DNA of 64,000 nt from Variovorax sp. OV329 (lineage in GTDB: Bacteria > Pseudomonadota > Gammaproteobacteria > Burkholderiales > Burkholderiaceae_C), in the NCBI RefSeq assembly GCF_900114785.1, contig NZ_FOUG01000006.1, positions 248,001-312,000 on the forward strand, in the 5' to 3' direction. Each line of letters begins with the position of its first letter. Positions within the stretch are counted from its first letter, which is position 1. Below the pieces are notes generated by a model. The model was not told where the DNA came from. It saw nothing but the letters and a program-made list of their open reading frames with translations, and did no database searches. A program made the position numbers and the translations under genes. Shown in pieces: positions 57,670 through 64,000 of the stretch.

Positions 57670-58584
57670 TCAGGCGGCGCTGCCCAGGTTCGCCCTGAAG
57701 AACTCCACCGTGCGCGACCACGCCAGCTTCGCTGCGGCCGCGTCGTAGCGCGGCGTGGTGTCGTTGTTGAAGCCGTGCTGCGTGCCCGGGTACTGGTACT
57801 CGGTGAAGCGCACGCCGGCCGCCTTCAACGCGGCCTCGTACGCCGGCCACGCGGCGTTGATGCGCTCGTCCACCTCGGCACGCTGCACCAGCAGCGGTGT
57901 CTTCACCTTGGCTGCCTCCGACGGATCGGGCGTGTTGCCGTAGAAGGGCACCCCGGCCGCCAGGTCGGGCATGCGCAGCGCCAGCTGGTGCACCATGCCG
58001 CCGCCCCAGCAGAAGCCCACCGCGCCGATCTTCCCGGTGGTGTCGGGCCGGGCCCTGAGCCAGTTCACCGCCGCCACGAAGTCCTCGCGTGCCTTGCCCT
58101 GGTCCAGCTTGGCGAACGCGGCACGCGCATCGTCTTCGTTGCCGGGGTAGCCGCCCAGGGGCGTGAGCGCATCGGGCGCGAAGGCCATGAAGCCGTCCAG
58201 CGCGAGGCGGCGCGCGATGTCCTCGATGTGAGGGTTCAAGCCCCGGTTCTCGTGGATCACCAGCACAGCGGGAAGCTTCGTGGTTCCGGCGCTCGCGGGC
58301 CGTGCCAGGTAGCCCTTCATCGTGCCGCTGCCGCTGGGCGAGGGAAAGCTCGGGCGCTCGGTCTTCAGCCGCGAATCTTCCGCCGGCACCTGCTGGCCTG
58401 CCGCGAAGTTGGGGCTGAGCGCGGCCAGCAGGCCCGCGGCCGTCATGCCGGCCTTGGCGAACTTCTGCGCCTGCGAGAGAAAGCCGCGCCGGTCGAGGCC
58501 GCCGTGCACGTAGGCATCGAAAAGAATGAGCAGGTCCTGGTCGAAATCGGCTGCGGTGAGTCGCCGGGGCAGGGGTTCGTGCAT
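57670..58584 (-). CDS. Dienelactone hydrolase-family protein
   Basis: A 304-residue alpha/beta hydrolase with the DLH signature: nucleophile cysteine in GFCWGGGMVHQ, VLVIHENRGLNPHIEDIARRLA (in parts), and the histidine in PGTQHGFNND. The first 65 residues are an extra leader with RRGFLSQAQKFAKAGMTAAGL, a possible twin-arginine signal lying unusually far (about residue 32) from the start, as in other proteins of this 'YghX-like' type. The substrate is unknown; clcD-like lactone hydrolysis is possible. It converges with selU 12 bases away. Confidence 0.85.
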   Translation of the reverse strand: MHEPLPRRLTAADFDQDLLILFDAYVHGGLDRRGFLSQAQKFAKAGMTAAGLLAALSPNFAAGQQVPAEDSRLKTERPSFPSPSGSGTMKGYLARPASAGTTKLPAVLVIHENRGLNPHIEDIARRLALDGFMAFAPDALTPLGGYPGNEDDARAAFAKLDQGKAREDFVAAVNWLRARPDTTGKIGAVGFCWGGGMVHQLALRMPDLAAGVPFYGNTPDPSEAAKVKTPLLVQRAEVDERINAAWPAYEAALKAAGVRFTEYQYPGTQHGFNNDTTPRYDAAAAKLAWSRTVEFFRANLGSAA

Positions 58585-58973
58585 GAGGCAATGCTCCTTT
58601 CGGTGGGGCCTGGGCCGTTGGAAAGCACCCAGCTTGACACAGCCCGATGCCGCGTCCGCACTGGTCCGACTTGGGCCCCTTCAATGTCCCTAGTTTTCCC
58701 TGTTGATACCTTCAACTAGGAATGCGTGCTGCTGGACCTGGGCTTCCAGGCACCGGGTGCGTAGCTGCTGGGTCGAATTCCCCGTGGGTGCGGCAGCAAG
58801 CCCTCCCAGGAAGCCCAGGCGCTTGCGCGCGATCTTCGTGCGCTGGCCGACAAGTACCGCAACCTTGCGCTCGCCGCAAAGGATGTCGCAGGCCCTGGAG
58901 CCGCCCAGAATTGACGGGGTCCCGAAGGTGCCAGGCCCAACGCCGACCCACCCAGAGTCAGTCGTCCGCGCCT
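58585..58973. other. Gene-free stretch of 389 bases with an inverted repeat and a possible coding remnant
   Basis: The left part is the leader of the hydrolase gene. CCTAGTT (58689-58695) and AACTAGG (58714-58720) form a perfect 7-base inverted repeat, and GTTGA/TCAAC can pair inside it. On the plus strand 58765-58914 reads SKPSQEAQALARDLRALADK and on to a TGA. This looks like the C-terminal end of a real helical protein but lacks a start and is blocked by a TAG at 58762, so it may be a gene remnant. Nothing else is recognised. Confidence 0.35.
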
Positions 58974-59522
58974 TCAGACTTCGGGGTGTTCGCCAGCAAC
59001 CAGGCCCTGACCGGAACCCGCTCGCAGCACCTCGTGAAAAAGCTGGAGCAGGTGGCGCGCGAACAGGTCCATGTTCGCGGCCCGGTCGGCAGTCCCTGTT
59101 TCGATGGTCCTGGCCATGGATGCCGCGCCGACGACCGCAAGGCACACGCGACCAGGGGGGTCTCCGTACGGGCTGGCAGAAGGGCCCGAGGCGCCGCTCT
59201 CGGTGAGCCCCCAGCTCGCGCGGTGACTGCCCCGCATCCTGCCGGCGACCAGCAGGGCATAGGGCTCGGTTTCCCCGCGCATGCCCGCGAGATCCTCTGC
59301 GGTCAGGCCCAGCAGTGCCCGACCCGCTCGCCTCGAATAGACGACGGCACCGCCGAGGTAGAAGGCCGATGCCCCGGCTATCGCGAGAAGCGATGCGGAC
59401 ACGAGTCCGCCCGCAGAGGACTCGACGACCGCGACCGACTCCCTTCGCTCGCGCAGGGATGCGCCCACGCGATCCGCAAGGACTGCCAGTGGTGGAAGGT
59501 CGGACCTCGGAAGATCATTCAT
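58974..59522 (-). CDS. CinA C-terminal domain-like protein with altered motif
   Basis: A 182-residue protein matching the CinA/PncC (nicotinamide-nucleotide amidase) domain, which recycles NMN to nicotinate mononucleotide. The layout AVVESSAGGLVSASLLAIAG, YLGGAVVYSRRAGRALLGL, and SWGLTESGASGPSASPYGDPPG follows the family order. The near-invariant ESCTGG is ESSAGG here and the usual GIAGPGG loop is changed, so activity is uncertain. It starts at ATG 59522 with no strong ribosome binding site. It stands alone next to a non-coding stretch, which may mean weak constraint on this locus. Confidence 0.75.
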   Translation of the reverse strand: MNDLPRSDLPPLAVLADRVGASLRERRESVAVVESSAGGLVSASLLAIAGASAFYLGGAVVYSRRAGRALLGLTAEDLAGMRGETEPYALLVAGRMRGSHRASWGLTESGASGPSASPYGDPPGRVCLAVVGAASMARTIETGTADRAANMDLFARHLLQLFHEVLRAGSGQGLVAGEHPEV

Positions 59523-59588
59523 GGCTGTGCCTGCAATCTGAATCGATGTGGGCGGCGGTGCGACGCGCCCCCACTGTGCGCTTGCGGC

Positions 59589-59852
59589 TCACTCGGCGCG
59601 GCGGTTCATCCGCTTTTCTTCCCGCAGCATGAAGAGATAGAGCCCTTCCACCTTCTCCCGCGCCCAGGGCGTCTTGCGCAGGAACTTCAGGCTGGACTTG
59701 ACGCTGGGGTCGTGCGTGAAGCAGCGCACCGGTATGCGCTGCGCGAGGTCGGCCCAGCCGTAGCGGGCTTCGAGCGCGCAGACGATGGCTTCCAGCGTCA
59801 TGCCGTGCAGGGGGTTTCTCGGCTGGTCGGCTGGGGGCGAGGCTTTTTGCAT
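59589..59852 (-). CDS. VF530-family small DNA-binding protein
   Basis: An 87-residue protein of the VF530 (DUF2132) family: [41 protein letters not shown] and [15 protein letters not shown] are the conserved blocks. The family folds as a compact helical bundle and is described as DNA-binding; its target is unknown. It is monocistronic and divergent from the sugar hydrolase gene, with an AT-richer gap between (TTAATAT at 59917-59923). Confidence 0.88.
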   Translation of the reverse strand: MQKASPPADQPRNPLHGMTLEAIVCALEARYGWADLAQRIPVRCFTHDPSVKSSLKFLRKTPWAREKVEGLYLFMLREEKRMNRRAE

Positions 59853-59992
59853 CGGTGAATTCTGCCCCCTGTTCGACCGCGGTATCGGGATCGCATGCCA
59901 GTAACAGCGCCGACTCTTAATATCTGCTCAAGACGCGAGTGTTTTGTTCATCACCTCTCCTTAACATGAGGGGCCATCCGCGACTCCGACCC

Positions 59993-61171
59993 ATGACCGA
60001 ATCCCGCGCACCAGCGCTTGCATCGCGTTGCACCGAAGCTTCCCTCGCGTTGCTCGAGCGCAACCTCTCGCCCCACGGCATCCTGGCCGCCAGCCGCACC
60101 GAGGCCGCTGTGGCGCGGCGCTACACGCGCATCTTTGGACGCGACGCGGCGATCTGCGTGATGGCCATGTGCGGCAGCGGCGTACCCGCGTTGGAAGAGG
60201 GCGCGGTGGCCAGCCTCGATGCGCTGGCCGCGCAGCAGGCGGGCAACGGCCAGATCCCGAAGTACGTGGACCCGGAAGGCCGCGATGCCGACTTCTGGTA
60301 CCTGGGCTGCATCGACGCGACGCTGTGGTGGCTGATCGCGGTGGACCACGTGCGGCGCCACGGCAAGGTGGGCGCCACGCACTGGGAGCCGCAGGTGCGC
60401 CTGGCCCTCCAGTGGCTGCTGGCGCAGGAGCACCAGCACTTCCGGCTGCTGCAGCAGAACGAGGCCAGCGACTGGGCGGACATCATGCCGCGCTCGGGCT
60501 ACGTGCTCTACACCAATGCGCTGTGGTTCGAGGTCAAGCGCCGCTTCGCGTTGACGCATGCGGAGGAGACGCGGCATCACTTCAACCACCTCTTCAATCC
60601 CTTCCAGCGCGACCTGCCCGAGTACCACCGCGCACGCCTGTTGCGCCACTACGCGCGGCGCGGCCGGCGCGACCCGGGGCTGTACCTGAGCTTCGTCAAC
60701 CTGTCCTTCGTGGGCGACGAAGGCGACGTCTTCGGCAACGTGCTGGCGGTGCTCTGCGGCCTGGCCGACGAGGCCACGTCGCACCGCATCGCGCACACCA
60801 TCGGGTCATCGCAGGCCGACGAGCCCTGGCCGGTGCGCGTCACGCTGCACCCGATGCCGCCCAGCCACGACCTGTGGCGTGCCTACATGGGCCGGCACCA
60901 GCAGAACCTGGTGCACCAGTACCACAACGGCGGCCTGTGGCCCTTCGTCGGCGGCTTCTGGGTGATGGCCCTGGCGCAGCTGGGCCTGCGCGAGCAGGCC
61001 GAAGCCGCGCTGGAGCGGCTGGCACAGGCCAACGCGCAGGGCGACTGGCGCTTCACCGAGTGGTTCCACGGCAAGACGCTGGCGCCCATGGGCATGGCCG
61101 GCCAGAGCTGGAACGCCGCGACCTTTCTGCTCGCGCAGCGCGCGCTGCAAGGGCAGGGCGCGACCTGGTGA
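59993..61171 (+). CDS. (alpha/alpha)6-barrel glycoside hydrolase, GH100/amylo-1,6-glucosidase-like
   Basis: A 392-residue cytoplasmic protein with the helical-barrel glycosidase pattern. YTRIFGRDAAICVMAM, DADFWYLGCIDATLWWLIA, SDWADIMPRSGYVLYTNALWF (in parts: DWADIMPRSGYVLYTNALW), HQYHNGGLWPFVGGFW and MAGQSWNAATFLLA fall where neutral invertases (GH100) and glycogen-debranching relatives have their active-site acids; the aspartates of DWAD and RDAA are the candidates. It would act on sucrose or an alpha-glucoside. Start choice is uncertain: ATG 59993 is used, ATG 59966 is in frame, and neither has a close ribosome binding site. Confidence 0.75.
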   Translation: MTESRAPALASRCTEASLALLERNLSPHGILAASRTEAAVARRYTRIFGRDAAICVMAMCGSGVPALEEGAVASLDALAAQQAGNGQIPKYVDPEGRDADFWYLGCIDATLWWLIAVDHVRRHGKVGATHWEPQVRLALQWLLAQEHQHFRLLQQNEASDWADIMPRSGYVLYTNALWFEVKRRFALTHAEETRHHFNHLFNPFQRDLPEYHRARLLRHYARRGRRDPGLYLSFVNLSFVGDEGDVFGNVLAVLCGLADEATSHRIAHTIGSSQADEPWPVRVTLHPMPPSHDLWRAYMGRHQQNLVHQYHNGGLWPFVGGFWVMALAQLGLREQAEAALERLAQANAQGDWRFTEWFHGKTLAPMGMAGQSWNAATFLLAQRALQGQGATW

Positions 61172-61178
61172 CGCGAGG

Positions 61179-62171
61179 CTACATCGCCTCGAGGCCCACC
61201 TTCTTCATCATGGCCTCGGTGAAGGCCATTTCCTGCTTGAAGCCCTGCACGAAGGCGGCCGAGTCCTGCATGTCGACCAGCCCGCCCTGCTGCTGAAGCA
61301 GCGCGATGGTCTTGGGCTGCGCCAGCGCCTGCTGGAAGGCCGCGCGGATGCGCTCCACGATCGCGTCCGGCGTGCCGGTGGGCACCGAGATGCCGCCCCA
61401 CGAAGTGAGCTGCGCGCCCTTGATGCCTTGCTCGGCCAGCGTGGGCACTTCGGGCAGCACGGGGTTGCGTTTCGCGCCCGCGACTGCCAGCGGGCGAAGC
61501 TGGCCGCTCTGGATCAGCGGATAGGCCACGCTGAAGATGGGCGCGCCGAAAGTCACCTGGTCCCCGATCACCGCATTCACCAGTTCCGACGCGCCCTTGT
61601 AGGGCACGTGCATGGCCTGCGCGCCGGCCGCGCTCAGCATCATCTCCACGCCCAGGTGCGAAGGCGTTCCCACGCCGCCGGAGGCGTAGTTCATCTGCCC
61701 CTTCTGCGCCTTCACCTGTGCAAGCAGGTCCTGCATGCTGCGGATGCTCGACTTGCCGCTCACCACCACCACGATGTCGCTGCTGGCCAGCCGCATGATG
61801 TGGCGGAAGTCCTTCAGTGCGTCGTAGCCCGGGTTCTTGTACATGTGCATGTTGGCCGCCATGGGCGCGGCCGAGTAGATCCACATGTAGCCGTCCGGCG
61901 GCGCCTTGGCCACCACGCGCGCGCCGATGTTGCCGGCCGCGCCGGCGCGGTTGTCGATGATCACCGGCTGGCCCAGGATGGGGCCCACCGCCTCGGCCAG
62001 GATGCGCGTGGTGGTGTCCGGCCCGGTGCCGGCCAGGTAGGGCACCACCCACTTGATCGGGCGGTTGGGGTAGGGCTCCTGCGCCAGCGCGAGGCGCGGC
62101 GATGCGAAGGGGAGCAGCGTGGCGGCCAGGACGCCGTGGCGCAGCAGCGCGCGGCGGGTGATGTCGTTCAT
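61179..62171 (-). CDS. Bug/TctC-family periplasmic solute-binding protein
   Basis: The third Bug protein, 330 residues. The N-terminus NDITRRALLRHGVLAATLLPF is a likely twin-arginine or basic Sec signal, cleaved near ALA-QE. Motifs are VPYLAGTGPDTTT, DNRAGAAGN, HVPYKGASELVNAV and QSGQLRPLAV. ATG 62171 is favoured by GGAG eight bases upstream; ATG 62177 lies too close to it. It is the last gene of the leftward operon with acyl-CoA dehydrogenase and CoA ligase, so its ligand is probably the carboxylic acid those enzymes degrade (inference). Confidence 0.9.
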   Translation of the reverse strand: MNDITRRALLRHGVLAATLLPFASPRLALAQEPYPNRPIKWVVPYLAGTGPDTTTRILAEAVGPILGQPVIIDNRAGAAGNIGARVVAKAPPDGYMWIYSAAPMAANMHMYKNPGYDALKDFRHIMRLASSDIVVVVSGKSSIRSMQDLLAQVKAQKGQMNYASGGVGTPSHLGVEMMLSAAGAQAMHVPYKGASELVNAVIGDQVTFGAPIFSVAYPLIQSGQLRPLAVAGAKRNPVLPEVPTLAEQGIKGAQLTSWGGISVPTGTPDAIVERIRAAFQQALAQPKTIALLQQQGGLVDMQDSAAFVQGFKQEMAFTEAMMKKVGLEAM

Positions 62172-62227
62172 GTCCATGTCTCCGGGAATCTGGTTGTAGT
62201 GGGAATCGAAAGGCCACGCGGCCCGCG

Positions 62228-63454
62228 CTATCGCACTGCGTCGCCCAGCAGCTCCTTGGCGATGGTGTTCTTCTGGATCTCGCTGGTGCCCGTCAGCACG
62301 CGGTACATGCGCAGCATGCGGAACAGGAACTCCACGCGCCGGCCCTGCACGATGCCTTCGCCGCCGTGCACCTGCACCGCGCAATCGGCCACGCGGAAGG
62401 CGGTTTCGGAGCAGAAGAGCTTGGCCATCGAGGCCTCGGCACGCGCCTCGGCGCCGGCGTCGATCTGGCGGGCCGTGCCGATCATCAGCGCACGCGCCGC
62501 GGCCAGCTCGGTCGCGGCCTCGGCCAGCATGTGCTGGATGGCCTGGAACTGCCCGATGGCGCGGCCGAACTGCTTGCGCTGCATGGCGTAGTCGCGCGCA
62601 TCGCGCAGCGCCACCGTGGCCAGGCCCACCATCGCGGGGCAGTGCAGCAGCCGGTTGACCGTGATGCGTCCCAGCGCCAGCGCCAGGCCGCGGCCGGGCT
62701 CGCCGATGAGGTGGGTGGCCGGCACGCGCGCGCCTTCCAGCACGATGTCGCCGGTGCTGCTCTGGCCGGCCATGGTCTTGTAGCCCGACTCGACCCGCAC
62801 GCCGGGCGCCTTCAGGTCCACGAAGAAGGCCGTCACCTCGCGCCCCTGCGCCGGGTCGGTGGCGGTGGAGGCCATCAGCACCGCGTAGTCGGCGAAGGGC
62901 GAGCCCGAGATGAAGCGCTTGCGGCCGGTGATGACGAAGTCCTCGCCGTCGCGCACCGCCTGCGTCTGCACCGCACCGGCGTCTGACCCGGCCTCGGCCT
63001 CGGTCAGCGCGAAGCAGATGGCCTTGTCGGCCTGCGCCACCGGTAGGATGAACTTGCGCATCTGCTCCGGCGTCGCCTGGCGGGCGAGGGCGCCCACGCG
63101 CGGCGGGCCGCTCAGTTCGCCGAACACGTGCGGCGCGAAGGGCGAGCCGCTGGCGTAGATGGCTTCCTTGATGAGCACGTGCTCCAGCACCGACAGGCCC
63201 AGGCCGCCCATCTTCTCGGGCAGCGTCATGCCGTAGAAGCCCAGTTCTTGCGAGCGTCGCCACACGCGCTGCAGCAGCTCCCGGGGGGCGCCGTGCTCGT
63301 GGTCGACATGGTGCTCGCGCGCCAGGTCGGCCAGCTCGCCGTGCAGGTAGGCCTGCACGCGTTCGATGATTTCCTTCGCGCGCTCGCTGCCTTCGAAGGG
63401 GCCGGCGAAGAAGGGCGCCGGAATCGGAGTGTTGGAGGTGGTCGTTGCGTCCAT
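62228..63454 (-). CDS. Acyl-CoA dehydrogenase-like flavoprotein with atypical active site
   Basis: A 408-residue acyl-CoA dehydrogenase fold protein. FAD/substrate features are present: CFALTEAEAGSDAGA, KRFISGSPFADY, QRKQFGRAIGQFQAIQHML, and QVHGGEGIVQG. The usual catalytic glutamate of YEGTxQIQ is T388 (VLTGTSEIQKN), and the alternative helix-G glutamate (LxxER) is also absent (RITVNRLLH). The reaction may therefore differ from simple alpha,beta-desaturation, or another acid serves as base. It lies one base before the ligase stop, so the two are cotranscribed, and precedes the Bug gene. Confidence 0.85.
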   Translation of the reverse strand: MDATTTSNTPIPAPFFAGPFEGSERAKEIIERVQAYLHGELADLAREHHVDHEHGAPRELLQRVWRRSQELGFYGMTLPEKMGGLGLSVLEHVLIKEAIYASGSPFAPHVFGELSGPPRVGALARQATPEQMRKFILPVAQADKAICFALTEAEAGSDAGAVQTQAVRDGEDFVITGRKRFISGSPFADYAVLMASTATDPAQGREVTAFFVDLKAPGVRVESGYKTMAGQSSTGDIVLEGARVPATHLIGEPGRGLALALGRITVNRLLHCPAMVGLATVALRDARDYAMQRKQFGRAIGQFQAIQHMLAEAATELAAARALMIGTARQIDAGAEARAEASMAKLFCSETAFRVADCAVQVHGGEGIVQGRRVEFLFRMLRMYRVLTGTSEIQKNTIAKELLGDAVR

Positions 63455-63455
63455 G

Positions 63456-64000
63456 TCAGTTCACCATGCGGTCCTGTCCGGCCCAGTAGGGCGCCTGCAC
63501 GGCCTTGCGCATCACCTTGCCGTTGGGGTTCTTCGGAAGCTGCGTCACGAACTCGATGTGGCGCGGCCGCTTGAAGCCGGCCAGCCGTTCGCCGCAGAAA
63601 GCGTCGATGGGGCGCGCGTCCGCCGGGCGGCCGGGCTTGAGCACCACGTGCGCCGCCACTGCCTCGCCCCACTTGTCGTCGGGAATGGCGAACACGCAGG
63701 CGTCCTGCACCGCCTCGTGCTGGTAGAGCACCGCCTCCACCTCGGAGGGGTACACGTTGAAACCTCCGCTGATGACCATGTCCTTCTTGCGGTCGACGAT
63801 GTAGACGAAGCCCTGCTCGTCCATGCGCGCCAGGTCGCCGGTGTGGTAGCAGCCGTTCTTGAGCACCTCGGCCGTGAGCTCGGGCGCGCGCCAGTAGCCG
63901 GCGAACACGTCCTCGCCGCCGACCACGATCTCGCCGATCTCGCCGGTGGCCACGGGGTGGCCCGCGTCGTCGAGGATCTGCACGTCGCACTCCAGCAGCG
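63456..64000 (-). CDS. AMP-forming acyl-CoA ligase, C-terminal part (runs off the right edge)
   Basis: The last 180 or so residues of an ANL-superfamily acyl- or aryl-CoA synthetase; the first two thirds lie beyond base 64000. The adenylate-binding YHTGDLARMDEQG, the hinge VDRKKDMVISGGFNVYPSEVE (in parts: DRKKDMVISGGFNVYPSE) and the catalytic lysine in PKNPNGKVMRKAV are present. It activates a carboxylic acid to its CoA thioester in the cytoplasm. It is upstream of the acyl-CoA dehydrogenase and Bug genes. The substrate cannot be told from this part. Confidence 0.92.
   Translation of the reverse strand, partial: LLECDVQILDDAGHPVATGEIGEIVVGGEDVFAGYWRAPELTAEVLKNGCYHTGDLARMDEQGFVYIVDRKKDMVISGGFNVYPSEVEAVLYQHEAVQDACVFAIPDDKWGEAVAAHVVLKPGRPADARPIDAFCGERLAGFKRPRHIEFVTQLPKNPNGKVMRKAVQAPYWAGQDRMVN

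Noticed and set aside
58755..58800. tRNA-like T-arm (GGGTCGAATTCCC) and possible attachment site
   Set aside because: No matching D or anticodon arms and no acceptor stem on either strand; no integrase gene nearby.
1..64000. CRISPR arrays, insertion sequences, prophage genes, rRNA or tRNA genes
   Set aside because: No regular spaced repeats, transposase or integrase motifs, phage structural genes or RNA gene patterns were seen on reading; a dedicated search would be needed to exclude small RNAs.

Overview
The window is GC-rich DNA, densely packed with genes on both strands and with many ATGA/GTGA start-stop overlaps. Its gene content points to the Burkholderiales, most likely a Comamonadaceae member close to Variovorax. 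The evidence is three Bug (TctC-type) solute-binding proteins, a urtABCDE urea importer, Pca enzymes beside a branched-chain-type ABC importer, an intracellular-type PHB depolymerase, OpgD, DUF3297/VF530 proteins and CoA-linked catabolic genes. This placement comes from family recognition, not a database search. I see no tRNA, rRNA, insertion sequence, phage gene or CRISPR array.

Layout. 0-2 kb: a Bug protein followed by a TctD-like response regulator and the start of its kinase. 2-4.2 kb: an LpxH/PlcP-like phosphoesterase overlapping an MGDG-synthase-like glycosyltransferase, with a Pho-box-like double repeat upstream; this looks like a phosphate-starvation lipid-remodelling pair. 4.3-8.3 kb: a tight cassette of unknown role encoding a GH25 lysozyme-like protein, a lipoprotein, a frameshifted helical protein and a lipase-fold protein. 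8.3-14 kb: TrxC, a MetE-type methionine synthase, a toxin-antitoxin pair, an MFS carrier, PPK2 polyphosphate kinase with an unusually structured leader, and a PHB depolymerase-type esterase. 14-20 kb: the urea ABC importer urtABCDE, with a strong hairpin after urtA.

21-31 kb: two divergent arms around a symmetric operator region. The left arm carries a 982-residue fused FAD/Fe-S dehydrogenase, an M20 hydrolase and an ABC ATPase. The right arm carries a DapA-family lyase, a binding protein, a permease, a hydantoinase-family amidohydrolase and a GntR regulator. Together they read as one uptake and catabolic system for a cyclic amide or imino/amino acid.

31-41 kb: mixed housekeeping genes, namely MFS, OpgD, a cNMP-binding protein, an ArsR/SRPBCC pair, an isolated ureD, a nucleoside deaminase, a second Bug protein, and a sulfite-oxidase-like protein with its reductase and OsmC. 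41-52.5 kb: an aromatic/hydroaromatic catabolic block with a binding protein, an IclR regulator, a shikimate-dehydrogenase-like protein, a complete Liv-type ABC importer, PcaB, PcaC, an MFS carrier and PcaD. 52.5-61 kb: an intergenic repeat, DsbA/FrnE-like, nitronate monooxygenase-like, DUF3014, divergent selD/selU, a dienelactone hydrolase, CinA-like, VF530 and a sugar hydrolase. 61-64 kb: a leftward CoA-ligase, acyl-CoA dehydrogenase and Bug operon that runs off the right edge.
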